NCBI GenBank assembly: GCA_009733775.1 | Contig: WOGZ01000023.1 | Span: forward strand, 62,001 to 126,000 | Source of the DNA: Alectoria sarmentosa | Taxonomy: Eukaryota > Ascomycota > Lecanoromycetes > Lecanorales > Parmeliaceae | Length of the DNA stretch: 64,000 bases | Direction of reading: 5' to 3' | Part shown: in pieces, positions 34,749 through 46,461 of the stretch | Numbering within the stretch: the first letter of the stretch is position 1 | Layout of the letters: each line of letters begins with the position of its first letter | The notes under the pieces: model-generated | Database searches by the model: none | Seen by the model: the letters and a program-made list of their open reading frames with translations, nothing else | What the model was told of the DNA's origin: nothing | Position numbers and translations under genes: made by a program

Positions 34749-35516
34749 TTTGACAAGGCCCTCGGGGTGTTGGTGAATATCAGAGTTCTGTGTCCAGGAG
34801 TGCAGCCTGGTGAGTATATGATGAGATGGTAACCGTGACCAACCAATTTAGCAATTCCGGGAAGCTGTTGTTCATGGATAGAAGCTCACAAAGCAAAGGC
34901 GGCGATGATCACGAGTGATATTGAGTTGGGCTTGATTTTCAGCATCATCAACTATCAAAAACGCGCGATCCCTTAGTTGCGGGTACGCTAGTGAAAGCGC
35001 GCTACGTACCTAGACCTGGGTAGTCAGCCCTATCACATCTCGAGGATTCATTTCTTTTACAATCACTGAGCTCAACCATTAGAGCCATTGACGAGTCTCT
35101 CAACCATTATTTGTTCAGACTTGGGGGTCTCCTGTGCCGAGCACATGATGTGTGAGCTGCCATAATAATATCTGCTATTTACTTGTACAAATTTCACAGA
35201 GCTGAGCACCCTAAGATCTTAGAGTACAGGATAAGAGAAAGGCATTGCACCACGGGCATGCATCATTCAAGGCATTCCAGCCTGCTTATTAGATTGTTGA
35301 AGAACGCCGACGTCCTTGCCCCTTTCCAAATGAGAATGCTTTTGAAATCCTAATAACAAATCTCATCTCTTCAATCCAAAGCGCACCAGGGTATTTCTAT
35401 GCATGTGAAAACCAACCGTCCCTGACGCACGCATATGCTACAGGCCCAAAATCATTTCAGGGGTATATCTTCTGGGTATTCGTGAATTGTCATTCGTGAT
35501 GGAAGAGGCGCAGGCA
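34749..35516. other. Intergenic: promoter of the PHD gene and 3' flank of CAF40
   Basis: About 770 bp with no supported gene. Both neighbours are on the minus strand. Short direct similarities (AACCATTAGAGCCATTGACGAG and TCTCAACCATTAT) are visible near 35,070-35,110 but too brief to interpret. Confidence 0.5.
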
Positions 35517-36768
35517 TTACATTCCTTGGCTGTTCGAGGTTTCGACCACATTATCTGAGAGGTTGATGAGTAACTGGGCAAGGCAGCGTTTCGTAGCGGC
35601 ATCATCACGAAGTACCGAAGAGAAGGTCGCATCTCGTAGAGGCTCGGGTAGACATTGACGGAGAGCCTCGCGTGCACGGGCATTGTCACTCAGTCTGGCA
35701 ATAATTTTAGTCCCTCTGCGATTCCATTTGATCAATGGGCAAACCCACCTGAGAAAACATCTAACGACGTGTTTCAAGAGCCGCACGGTCTGCTGTTCGA
35801 CGAGCTGAGTGACCATATTGCTAAGTACTGTGCCCACGGCATAAAATCGCTCATAGGTATGGCATATGTAACCCAGTCCAGTGTCGTCAAGTAATATTTT
35901 TTGCACGATGAATATGGCAACGGTCTTGCTCAACTCCGAGCCAGTCTCCATGATTCGTAGACACAATGGTATAATTTCCGTGGTCAGCAAGAAGTTGATC
36001 ACTTCGCTCGAGTCATTCTTGACTAAGGCACCGATAACACCAAGGGATGTAAGACGAAGATACTCGAACGGTCTTGACTTCGATGTTGTGTTCAAGAATG
36101 GGTATAGGAACAGAGGGATATGCGCTGGTACTGAGTTAGCCAGCACCCGGGCCTGTGTGTACAGCATGTGCGTACCATTGAGGAACAGCCCGCGGGTCTC
36201 GTTGTGCGAAGCTACGCATTGAAGCAGCGCAAGAGCGTTGCACACACGGTTTGACGCGGCGGCTGTCAATTGTGATGGGTTGAGTAGAGGATAGACTGAG
36301 ATGATTTCTTGGAGCAGAGAAGTCATGACGCCTAAATGTTGAGTTAGTAGCCATCTTTAGCTCGATAACACTCGGCAACCTACCGAACGAGTGCCAAATG
36401 ATGAGTGCTAACTCAGGCACCTGCTCTCTTTTCTTGCTCAACTCCATGAGCGCAGTCTCCCTTGAATTCCCGTTCAACAGTTCCGCGACCCAACCGAGTA
36501 CCCTTCTGTTCTCCTCCATCCAGTTTCCCTCCGCGGAGTTGGGACCGCTGTTGTGATCCATATTCATACCATGCCCATTTGTACCACTGTTGTTGGTCCC
36601 CATCCGGCTGTAGTGCTGGTGTTGTGCAACAGCCTGAGCATGTGCATGTTGGTGAGCAGCATGATGAGAATGCTGTTGTTGGTGATGACTTTGCTGCTGA
36701 TGGTGCCACGATGGCTCAGCTTGCGGGTACTGTTGCTGGTGAGAGAAGATATGCTGTGGATTGATCAT
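35517..36768 (-). CDS. CAF40: CCR4-NOT subunit CAF40/RCD1 (CNOT9)
   Basis: Exons 36384-36768, 35749-36331 and 35517-35694 give 381 aa (yeast Caf40 is 373). The first ~85 residues are a Gln/His-rich disordered tail. The armadillo-repeat core follows: LGWVAELLNG, ALIIWHSFGVMTSLLQEIIS, SNRVCNALALLQCVASHNET, RPFEYLRLTSLGVIGALVK, and TGLGYICHTYERFYAV, all highly conserved across eukaryotes. Caf40 docks on Not1 and recruits translational repressors to the CCR4-NOT deadenylase in the cytoplasm. Intron 35695-35748 is 54 nt, stop-free and frame-preserving; family conservation (CFLRLSDNARAREAL) says it is normally removed. Start chosen at the first in-frame ATG. Confidence 0.95.
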
Positions 36769-37728
36769 TTTGAAGGTCGCCGAGTGATCCAGCGGAGGAG
36801 TGATGTAGTTTGGTAAACCCTCAAGTATTTTCTGGAGATGAGCGTCGACAGAAACGGAACATCATCGAGACATCGGAAGCATCTGAGGTCCGAGGTAGCA
36901 ATGAAGGGCTTCTAGAGTACAGCCGGAAGTTGATGCAGGCTTTAGATCCCACCTGTTGTTCGCAGATCGTTTGTTGGTCGTTCGCAGAAGAAGCAAATCG
37001 AAAACAGAAAAGATAGCAAATGGTGACTAACAGCCAGAAAGTGAAGTTGTAAAAGCAAAGGAAGTTGATTCACACTATCTTGTGCCTGAGAAACACAAGG
37101 TCAAGATGATACTGGTCTGTGCTTCGAAGTATCCTCTTTTCGGTCTAGCCTTAACCGCCTGCAGCTTTGGCCTTGCAGGACGATGCGCGAGTGCTGCAAA
37201 GACCTATGAAGACACCTCCGAAGAGAATGGCACTATCGCCAACATCTCGAGATGTACTGAAATAAGTTGGGAAGCGTTGGGTGATCTTCAGGCGCAGTGT
37301 CGTGCTGTTAGGGCAGTCTAACCAATTTCGCGGCATTGCAATAGCTATCGATGAGAAATAGGCAACTAGAGTATGGCTGGATCAGATCTTCCTTCTGTTT
37401 TCAGGGTTCGGTCAACGGCAGAGCTGTTCGCCTCTAGCATTGAATGTACTCTGCCATTTATATGTGGATGGGCAAGAGGAAAAGTGTACGGGTCATTTCA
37501 ATCATAATTTCGATACGAAGAGGTTTATATCGGAGTATTGCTAGGCCCACACCCAACGAGTCTGGGATGGAGAAGACATGAAAACTTCTCTGTAGAGCTA
37601 AGAAAAGATCCAGACATCCAATTTGTCTCGTTCAGTCCCATGAATTCATGCCATCCTATCACTCCAGCGCTAAAACAGAAGTCCATCCATCATCCATCAT
37701 CCATCATCAGCCATGCATTGCACACCCA
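36769..37728. other. Intergenic: CAF40 promoter/leader and GID4 3' flank
   Basis: About 960 bp. A 71-codon plus-strand frame starting at 37106 has a hydrophobic N-terminus (ALTACSFGLAGRCASAA) but no other support. CCATCAT repeats at 37,682-37,710 lie just past the GID4 stop. No gene is called. Confidence 0.45.
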
Positions 37729-38897
37729 TCATCGGAACTCCATGGCGCCGAAACAGCCACCATCGTTCACCCATTTCAGCTCAAGCTGTTGAAACCTATT
37801 GTTGTTGTTACTACGTACATCAGCATAACGCCTTCCAGGCAAATGACCGAAAAGGCCACACTTACTGCTGACTATTCGAAGAGTGGAAATAGATTCCATT
37901 GATAGTGCCCGCTACTTGATTGAAGCAAATATAGTAAAACCCCTCGAAGCTCGCACCGTTGATCTCCCGCACGCGATGATCTGGCACCAGGAATTTCTCT
38001 TTCCAGCGCATGAACATGTTTTCGCGGTTTGTGCTGTTCTTATAATGGAAGTCGGGCTTCTTGGCTTGCTTCGCAAGAGGCCGCCATGCGGGGAAGCGTG
38101 CCCAGTGCTTCATGTCCTCTTTGTCGCTGGCGCCCCAGTCCTCGTGACGGGTCTGGAAGGTGAATTTTGGACCGATGATCTCGCCTTCAAAGAATGTAGT
38201 GAGGGTAGCGTGTTCGGGTGTTAGACCTGCGATTGTTTTTTAGTGTTGCATGGCGGACTGGGCCGAGACTGACCTTCAATCTTGAGATAGCCACAGATAA
38301 AAGACTCGGACATGTCGACGGTCTTGATGTCAACTTCCACGCTGTATTTTTGACTGTCTGACTGCTGTGTCCCACGAAATTTACTGCCCGCGCGGAGCAT
38401 AGAGGAGGTGTGTGTTTGAATCAACTGGGCGTGTGGTTGATTAGCTTGGCTCTTGTTCCAATACTTTGATTCATCATACTCACTCGGTTGCTTTCGATAC
38501 CCAAGCGTATCGAGTAATAAAGATCGAGGGCAGAGGACGTAGGTGCAGATGGTTGAACTTGCTCCACTTCCTTGTCATCTGCATGCGGGCTCGATGGGCT
38601 TTCGCCCAACATGGAGGCCTCTGCTAGGTCAATTGTATTTGTCTGGTCGAGTGTTCTCTCACGCGCCGCGTCGATGGCGATATCCATGTTGTTTGGGCTC
38701 TCTGCTTCGATAGGTACACCATCTTGTTGCCCCAACGCCGAACTACTGAGTGTACTGTCCAGAGCGGCGCGACCAAGACGGTCGAGTACTTCCGCCCTCC
38801 ATTGACCTGGCCTATCTTCTTCAGGCGGGCATGTGGCGTGCGTTGACCTCTCCAGTAGCAAAGGAAGTTGATCTGTACTATCCCTAGGAGTCGGCAT
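37729..38897 (-). CDS. GID4: GID4/VID24 substrate receptor of the GID ubiquitin ligase
   Basis: Four exons, 38484-38897, 38274-38424, 37866-38226 and 37729-37795, give 330 aa. The beta-barrel domain occupies about 140-330: MLRAGSKFRGTQQSDSQKYS, FICGYLKIEGLTPEHATLTT, FFEGEIIGPKF, HWARFPAWRPLAKQAKKPDF, FMRWKEKFLVPDHRVREING, ASFEGFYYICFNQVAGTING. The last exon restores the conserved end LELKWVNDGGCFGAMEFR; stopping at the in-frame TAA in the unspliced frame would lose it. Gid4 recognises Pro/N-degrons and directs gluconeogenic enzymes such as fructose-1,6-bisphosphatase to the GID E3 ligase. The N-terminal 135 residues are acidic, Ser-rich and variable. Start is at the ATG giving MPTPRDST. Confidence 0.94.
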
Positions 38898-39355
38898 TGG
38901 GTACACACATGGATGGCCGAACGTTAGGCTTGGACAGACTAAGAAGTCACTTCAGTCAAATATGGTACACATAAGAAATCATATACGTTGGACAACGTGG
39001 TGGTTTTGAGTATTTCTTGACGACAATCATCAAAGCCAGGCCTGAGACAAACACCACGATTCTCATAGTTTGCGGGGGACGCTAAAATGCCGCGTCTCCA
39101 GCAGCCGCCACCCAAGCGAAGCATTGCATTGCATTGCATTTAGGAAGGCTTTTCCGAAGGCTGTACGGTGGATACACCTCCTTGACACATTCGATCTGAA
39201 ATAAAGCCAGTCTCAATGATAACTTCTCGATATATTCTCCTACAACTGCTATAGGAGATTCGTGAGGCTGCCATAGTTATGTCAACCGAACCTTAACACC
39301 CAACAAGATATTCGCGGAAGCCCACTACACTGTCCTTCCCATCTAATGTCGTCGT
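38898..39355. other. Intergenic between GID4 start and Mago stop
   Basis: About 460 bp holding the GID4 promoter and the Mago 3' end. A short GCATT tandem array (four perfect copies, 39121-39140) is present. No coding sequence. Confidence 0.55.
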
Positions 39356-40155
39356 CTAAATAGGTTTGATCTAGACATTCTTATCAGCTGTGACTATTTC
39401 TCCGCTGAGAAGCAATGTAAAAGTGAAGTTGGCATACCTTAAAATGCAACGATATGAGCGAAAAGACAAGAGCTTTGAGGTCTTGAACGAGATAGTAGAA
39501 GACGCGCAGGCCTTCCGGATCGGCTGACTCTGTGACATCGACCAAAGATCCTATCTTGGCGGTCTGAGGATGGACAATCAGCATGTGGGTACTATGAGGC
39601 TTTTGGCCAAGTGAGCAGCACTTACCTCAAACGAGATATGCTCACTACCCAGTCTGATTTCTAGCTCCTGTCTGCCATCCTTGTTCTTTTCTGGCCACTT
39701 GGTATCATCCTCCCTTGAGATGCATTAACAAATGGTGACACGCGAGGCGCAACGGAGGCAGATACTTCATGATCTCGCTCTCCTTCACGATACGCTTGAT
39801 CTCCGCAATAAGAAGCGAGCTGACACACACTGCTCGGCATCAGCTTGCCTGCCCTTTTTTTTTAATTACTCAATAGACGTACTCTCTTTGCGGATTAGGG
39901 AATCGTTGCGGTAATTGGAGTTGTTCGCGTAGCGTGCAGAGGCACTGCGGCCATCGCCGAGGGTACGGAAGTCAAATTCTAGCTCATATCAGCAAAGGTA
40001 CTTGGTCACTCGTCGAAGCTCTCTGCTCACCTAGGAATTCATGACCAAACCGCCCGGAATGCCCTGAGCTGCAGAGTCATCAGCGGCTGCAGGGGACCGG
40101 GCAATATTCTTCCTTACTAATAGCGCACATAGAAAGGTTCACTGGAGGCAGCCAT
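39356..40155 (-). CDS. mago: Mago nashi, exon junction complex core protein
   Basis: Seven short exons, 40118-40155, 40031-40068, 39883-39978, 39766-39829, 39626-39713, 39438-39563 and 39356-39370, encode 154 aa (human 146). The assembled protein carries MAASSEPFYVRYY, SGHSGRFGHEFLEFDFR, ARYANNSNYRNDSLIRKE, AEIKRIVKESEIMKEDD, TKWPEKNKDGRQELEIRLG, HISFETAKIGSLVDVTESAD, EGLRVFYYLVQDLKALVFSL and the end LHFKIKPI, nearly invariant in eukaryotes. Mago with Y14 locks eIF4A3 on spliced mRNA as the exon junction complex. The six introns are 49-67 nt, and the last exon is 15 nt. The small exons make this gene easy to miss with open-frame searches. A relatively short intergenic region separates it from the divergent SEC26 gene. 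Confidence 0.96.
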
Positions 40156-40518
40156 ATTGGGAATCTTATGAATGGTGGACAAAGGCGATTGTGTTGCGAG
40201 TGGGCGTGTAAAATAAAAAATCTAGCGCCGAAATTTATCTCGGCTCCACAAACCCTTCCAAAGCTGCGGACAGCTGTGGTCTCGAACATTCAATCAAGCA
40301 TGAAGGGCCCTTGAAGACAGGCAAACGTGTCGCTCATACACAATCTTTCAAGTGTCTACATAGTCGCTCCTTTAGTCATATCCAAAATTAATGGAAGCTG
40401 TGGCTCCTTCAATTGCTTGCAGTAGAGTACTCGAAATACAGTCGACCGTCAGACCATCTTCAAGATCCCCAAGGGAGGATAGCCTTTCCAGATAGAGAGC
40501 CCGTTGCGGCACTCGAAC
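40156..40518. promoter_or_regulatory. Bidirectional promoter between Mago and SEC26
   Basis: The two start codons diverge over 363 bp, so the promoters must share this interval. No clear TATA box is visible. Coordination of the two genes is inference only. Confidence 0.6.
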
Positions 40519-43500
40519 ATGGCTACCTTCATGGAGCATGCCTATAGTTTGGTCCACCAAGACAATACCGCCGACCAACCGACCTTGCAAGAGCTGAAGA
40601 CGAACTTAGAGAAGGGCTCGGATGATTCTAAGGTTGAGACTATGAAGAGGATTCTCACAATCATGCTCAATGGGGACCCAATGCCATCGCTGCTCATGCA
40701 CATCATACGTTTTGTCATGCCATCGAAAAGCAAGGCCTTGAAGAAACTACTTTACTTCTATTATGAGATTGTTCCTAAGCTAGACGCAGGAGGAAAGCTC
40801 AAGCAGGAGATGATTTTAGTTTGGTACTCGAATTGCAGACCCTTGTTTAATGGCACTGAGGCTGATTTCCTTGAAGCAACGGCATTCGTAACGATCTACA
40901 GCATGCCAATGAATACATACGAGGCAACACTCTCCGATTCTTGTGCAAGCTTCGAGAGCCCGAATTGATTGAGCCTCTCCTCTCTTCTGCCCGATCGTGT
41001 TTGGAGCATCGACACGCATACGTCCGCAAAAACGCAGTCTTCGCCGTTTCCTCCATATACCACCTTTCTGAGGTCTTGATTCCCGACGCTCCTGAACTCC
41101 TCCAAACCTTTCTCCAAGGTGAAAGTGACCACACGTGCAAGCGGAATGCATTTGCGGCTCTCAGTGTAATGAACCACGACAAGGCGTTGGAATATCTGAG
41201 CGGAGCTTTTGACAGCATACCCAATGCAGACGAGCTGCTTCAGCTGGTGGAGCTCGAGTTCATACGTAAGGATGCGGTGCAAAATTCACAGAACAAAGTA
41301 GACAACATATGAACCGTACGCCCTCCAGGATGACTGACATTACACAGGCTCGGTATCTACGCCTGATTTTCGACTTACTAGAGGCCGGGGCCACAACAGT
41401 AGTGTACGAAGCAGCGTCATCACTAACATCGCTTACAAATAACCCTGTAGCTGTCAAAGCGGCGGCGACTAAGTTTGTCGAACTCAGTGTCAAAGAAGCA
41501 GATAATAATGTGAAGCTCATAGTTCTAGACCGAGTTGACCAATTACGGAGAAGGAATGAGGGTGTCTTGGACGACCTTACCATGGAGATACTCCGCGTCC
41601 TTGCTAGCCCTGACATGGACGTTCGAAGAAAGGCTCTTAATCTTGCTCTCGAAATGGTCTCAAGTAAGAATGTGGACGAAGTGGTAATGCTCTTGAAAAA
41701 GGAACTTCAAAAAACCGTGGATGAGCAGTACGAGAAGGTACGTAATATTGACACAGTTCCTCTCTGGACTCGCGAGACAGAATCTGAAAGCAGAGAGCCG
41801 TTCTTGTCTTTCTAGGATTGTTTCACACGCCAAACAATTGCCTGAATGAAAACAGAACTGACTGTAGAAATCTAGAATACGGAGTATCGACAATTACTTA
41901 TTCACTCGATACATCAGTGTGCCATCAAATTCTCTGAAGTTGCGGCGTCCGTTGTGGATCTTCTCATGTACGTACATTCAGGAGTGATAAATTCCTATTT
42001 GGTACCACAACTGAGTCGCAAGACACGTCTTGAGAGCAAAAATCTATATTTGATCTTCAAATCTATTTCAAAGTTCAGATCTCTGCTATCAAAAAGCAAC
42101 GCTAACTCTACATCAGGGACTTCATTGCAGATTTCAACGCGACCAGTGCAGTCGACGTTATATCATTTGTCAAAGAGGTTGTGGAGAAGTTTCCCAAGCT
42201 TAGATCTTCGATCGTGGAACGCCTTGTTACAACTTTAAGCGAGGTTCGTGCAGGAAAGGTGTACAGAGGTGCACTTTGGATTGTCGGCGAATATTCATTA
42301 GAAGCAAACGACATTCGGGAAGCGTGGAAGAAGATACGGGCGAGTCTCGGCGAGATACCCATTCTATCCTCTGAACAGCGGCTGCTTGAGGAGGTACCTG
42401 AGGAGCAACAAGAACCGAAGGAGCAGGTGAATGGCCACGCGAAGCCTTCAGCGCCTACAGGCTCGAGAAAGGTCTTAGCAGATGGCACATACGCCACGGA
42501 GAGCGCATTGACGAGCGACTCGTCGGCCAAAGCCAAATTAGAAGCTGTCAAGGCTGCACAAAAGCCTCCGCTACGGCAACTCATATTAGATGGAGACTTC
42601 TATCTCGCCTCTGTGCTTTCTTCGACTATGACCAAACTTGTGATGAGACATTCTGAAATCTCGAAGGACACTGCCCGTACCAATGCGCTGCGGGCTGAAG
42701 CTATGCTTATCATGATATCAATCATTAGGGTTGGCCAGTCACAATTCGTCAAGGCGCCCATTGACGAGGATTCCGTTGATCGGATTATGTCTTGTGTCAG
42801 ATCTCTAGCCGAGTTCGCGCAAAAGAAGGATCTGGAGACAGTTTTCCTGGACGATACTAGGAAAGCATTCCGTGCTATGGTGCAGGTCGAAGAGAAGAGG
42901 CGAGCCGCAAAAGAGGCTGTGGAGAAGGCAAAGTCCGCTGTGCAGGTAGATGATGTTGTTGGTATCCGGCAGTTGGCCAAAAAATCTACAGGCGATGGCT
43001 CCGATCAATTCGACGTCGATCTCGAAAAGGCCACTGGTGGCGATTCTGCGACCGAAGATCTGTCCTCGAAACTGAGCAGAGTGGTACAGCTTACCGGATT
43101 CTCGGATCCAGTGTACGCTGAAGCATACGTCAAGGTCCACCAGTTCGACATTGTGCTAGACGTGTTACTCGTCAACCAAACCTCAGAGACGCTTCAAAAT
43201 CTGTCTGTCGAGTTTGCTACACTGGGCGACTTGAAGGTGGTGGAACGACCGACGACTCAGAACCTGGGGGCTCACGACTTCCAAAATGTCCAAAGTACCA
43301 TCAAAGTGTCTTCAACGGATACTGGCGTGATCTTTGGCAACGTGGTCTATGATGGATCCAGCTCGACAGAGAGCAATGTTGTGATCCTCAATGATGTGCA
43401 TGTGGACATCATGGACTACATTCAGCCAGCGCAATGCACAGAAACGCAATTTAGAACCATGTGGACCGAGTTCGAGTGGGAGAACAAGGTCAACATCAAT

Positions 43501-43848
43501 TCGAAGGCCAAGACATTGCGGGAATTCCTGATGCAACTAATGGCATGCACGAACATGACATGTCTGACGCCAGAAGCATCAATGAAGGGCGACTGTCAGT
43601 TCTTAAGCGCGAATCTCTATGCTCGGAGTGTTTTTGGTAAGTGAGGCCTGACGGACATATAATTAAGTCGATGCTGCTTGCTGATTGCTTCTACAGGAGA
43701 GGATGCATTAGCAAATCTGAGCATTGAAAAAGAGGGAGATGACGGGCCGATAACAGGCTTCGTACGGATTCGTAGTCGATCGCAAGGTCTTGCATTGAGT
43801 CTGGGGTCGTTGAAAGGGTTGAATAAGGTTGGAGGTTCAACTGCATGA
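40519..43848 (+). CDS. SEC26: Coatomer beta subunit (beta-COP, SEC26)
   Basis: Six exons, 40519-40823, 40877-41297, 41348-41737, 41876-41967, 42117-43636 and 43697-43848, give 959 aa (yeast 973). The adaptin-like HEAT solenoid runs from the start (SLVHQDNTADQPTLQELKTN, RILTIMLNGDPMPSLLMHII, NGIRNDLQHANEYIRGNTLR) to about 500. A coatomer beta C-terminal and appendage region follows (about 650-959: VYAEAYVKVHQFDIVLDVLL, CTETQFRTMWTEFEWENKVN, GFVRIRSRSQGLALSLGSLK). beta-COP is part of the COPI coat for Golgi-to-ER and intra-Golgi traffic. Two introns (138 and 149 nt, flanking the 92-nt exon 4) are longer than the rest. The start at 40519 gives MATFMEHAYSLVHQ, matching the family. Confidence 0.95.
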
Positions 43849-44525
43849 GCTGGTCGTCGTTGTCCATCTCTCTTGTGGCGTATTTGATGAGGGTCACTTG
43901 TCTCGGCAAGCTTGAGTGGGAACACATGCTTCGGGATGTCTGACAAGTACCGCCCTCGTCAATGGTGCTATGCGAGGCAGGTGGCTCTGGATGACCTGCA
44001 TCCCACGTACGCGTGGCTACGAATGAAAGAGAAATGAAGCGAAAAGGAGATGGGGGGGGGCTGCTTTGAGTCTCTGTCTCTGTCTCTGTCTCTAGACGTC
44101 TACTTGGGATTGTGTGTGTGCACCATTAGCGTTCTGTCATAATCATGTATACGTTAGGAATAGCCTGGCGAAAAGCTTGCCGTGAGCTGGTGGCATGATG
44201 CCGAGACAGGGACATGCTCGATATAGAAGGGCAATAATGAAGTATGGCTTGGCTATCATATGTAGTAGAGTACCTGTGGTGCCTGCATGCGACCTGCTTC
44301 TCTATTTCTGCCGGTACTCGTTATGTTGTAGATCCCGCTTTACTTAAAGTCCTTCCGCATCATGCGCTTCAAAAACTTCTCGCAGTGTGTTGGTGGTCTT
44401 GCCCGAGGCGAAGTGACCCTCAATTCCCACCTACCACTACCTACCTTCCTAGTTTGAGTCTTTCTCCAATAATTTTCGTGCCTCACCATATCATGTCATG
44501 TTGACAATTGTTTCCATACCTACTC
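43849..44525. other. Intergenic with simple repeats
   Basis: About 680 bp holding the SEC26 3' end and the kinase promoter. It contains a run of nine G (44052-44060) and a TCTCTG hexamer array (44071-44093). No gene seen. Confidence 0.55.
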
Positions 44526-46179
44526 ATGGCAACGACGTCTTTAGCAGACAGCGACCCTTTTGTCGATCCCGTCAACACCGCCAGTGATCGTGTATACACC
44601 GAGGCATGGACGCTTCCAGTAGGCAGAAGTGCCTCTCTGACCTTGGCCACTGACTCTCTCATTGTCCTAGGTTGGCAAGATCTTCGCTGTCTTCTACATG
44701 AGAATACATGCGAATGGGGAGCTAATGCTATGACAGATGAGGACTTCACAAGACGAGAGACGAGCAATTGCTGTGGCTTTCTACCTTCCAGTACGATGCT
44801 TTGATGCAAAGTCTCCCCCCCCCCAATATGAAGCTGATCCTTTCGCAGAGGCAAAGACCACCCAAGCAATACCTTTCTTCAACATTCTATGGGCTGAACT
44901 GTCCGACTTTGACATCACTGTCCAGTACGCTAAGCCCACAGCAAAGAGCGTCGTCCGGGTAGCCTCCGTCAACTACCTTGTCGAGAAGCCTCAGCGCAGC
45001 TATGCACGGTCCTGGGTCGCCAAGCTATTGGATCGTGCTTACGGTGAGTCGCAGCGGAAAAAGCGGATAAAGGTACTCATCAATCCTTTCGGTGGAAGTG
45101 GCAGTGCGCAAAAGTGGTACCTACGAGATATTGAGCCCATCTTTGCAGCGGCGCGGTGCGAAATAGATGTCGAGAGAACTTTATACCAAGGACATGCTGT
45201 CGAGATAGCCGAGAAGCTGGACATAGAGGCCTACGATGTGATAGCATCATGTTCTGGTGACGGACTACCGCATGAGGTCTTCAATGGCCTGGGCAAGAAA
45301 CCGAATGCTACAAAGGCGCTCTCCAAAGTGGCTGTCGTACAGCTACCTTGCGGAACTGGGAACGCAATGAGCTGGAACTTGAATGGAACGGGCAGTACAA
45401 GCATGGCTGCGTTGTGCGTTGTCAAAGGCATCCGGACGCCACTAGACCTAACCTCCATTACCCAGGGCGACAGACGAACATTATCCTTTCTTTCCCAATC
45501 GCTTGGCATAGTGGCAGAAGTCGATTTGGGAACAGAGCATCTTCGATGGATGGGCAGCGCAAGATTCACATACGGCTTCCTCGTCCGCGTGCTACGAAAG
45601 ACCGTTTACCCTTGCGATCTATGGGTAAAGATCGATATACCTACTAAAGGCGCAATCAGAGAGCACTACCGGAATGAATTGACCAATCACGCTCTGGTAG
45701 AAGAAAGGCGAGACTCTGATGCCGCAGAAAGCCCGGATCTCCCAAAATTGCAATACGGTTCCATCAGCTCCTCCCTCCCCTCTACATTCACAAGCATCCC
45801 CTCTTCCAAAGTTGGCAATTTTTACGCTGGCAATATGGCCCTAATGGCCCCAGACGCCAATTTCTTCCCCGCTACCCTCCCCTCAGACGGTCATCTCGAC
45901 CTGATAACCGTAGGGGGCGACATTTCACGCCACAGCGCCATCAAGTGCTTCCTGGCTGTCGAAAAGGGGGGTTTCTTCGACTTGCCTCAAGTCAACTATC
46001 GGAAAATTAGCGGATACAGGATAATCCCGCGGGGACAGAAAGGAGGGTATATAAGTATTGACGGGGAGAGAGTCCCTTTCGAAGGATTCCAGGCGGAGGT
46101 GCATAGGGGCCTAGGAACTGTGTTGAGCAAGACTGGGCATCTGTATGAGGCGGACGGGGTGGTGCCTAAGTCTGGCTAA
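44526..46179 (+). CDS. Sphingoid long-chain-base kinase (LCB4/LCB5-like)
   Basis: Exons 44526-44670, 44737-44790 and 44849-46179 give 509 aa. It phosphorylates sphingoid bases with ATP in sphingolipid signalling. The diacylglycerol-kinase-type catalytic domain starts near residue 155: IKVLINPFGGSGSAQKWYLR, then the catalytic SGDG in VIASCSGDGLPHEVFNGLGK and the nucleotide loop PCGTGNAMSWNL. C-terminal elements SDGHLDLITVGGD and ISIDGERVPFEGFQAEVH are typical of sphingosine kinases. The N-terminal ~100 residues, after splicing TDSLIVLDEDFTRR to GFLPSKAKTTQAIPFFNILW, fold with the PH-like region of the family. Intron 2 carries a run of ten C. The function is usually associated with ER/Golgi membranes; no membrane segment is seen. 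Confidence 0.9.
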
Positions 46180-46461
46180 GGGAAATAGAGTGTTGATTGA
46201 GGTTTGGCGGTAGATGTTGTTTTGTTCTTCGATGATACCCGTTGGCGTTCTCGTAGACAGGTGATCGAGTGCTTTTTGGTGGGGGATCGTGGATGAAAAA
46301 GCGGTCGGAGTTCTAGGGATGAGTCCCTCTAGTACAGAATCAATAGTAGGCCATAGATATGCATACGTTGGGAATAAAGAGGTCACAGCTTGCGTTCATC
46401 TTGACCTGCATCTAGAATTGGGTGTCATCCCGTCGTGACATCGTACTTTGCCTTTCCTGTA
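46180..46461. other. Short convergent 3' region
   Basis: About 280 bp between the sphingoid-base kinase stop and the RRP1 stop. Nothing else seen; the two 3' untranslated regions may overlap. Confidence 0.6.

Noticed and set aside
37106..37321. 71-codon plus frame with a hydrophobic start, a possible small secreted protein
   Set aside because: The hydrophobic region is marginal, cysteines are irregular, and it sits in the CAF40 leader region; nothing else supports it.
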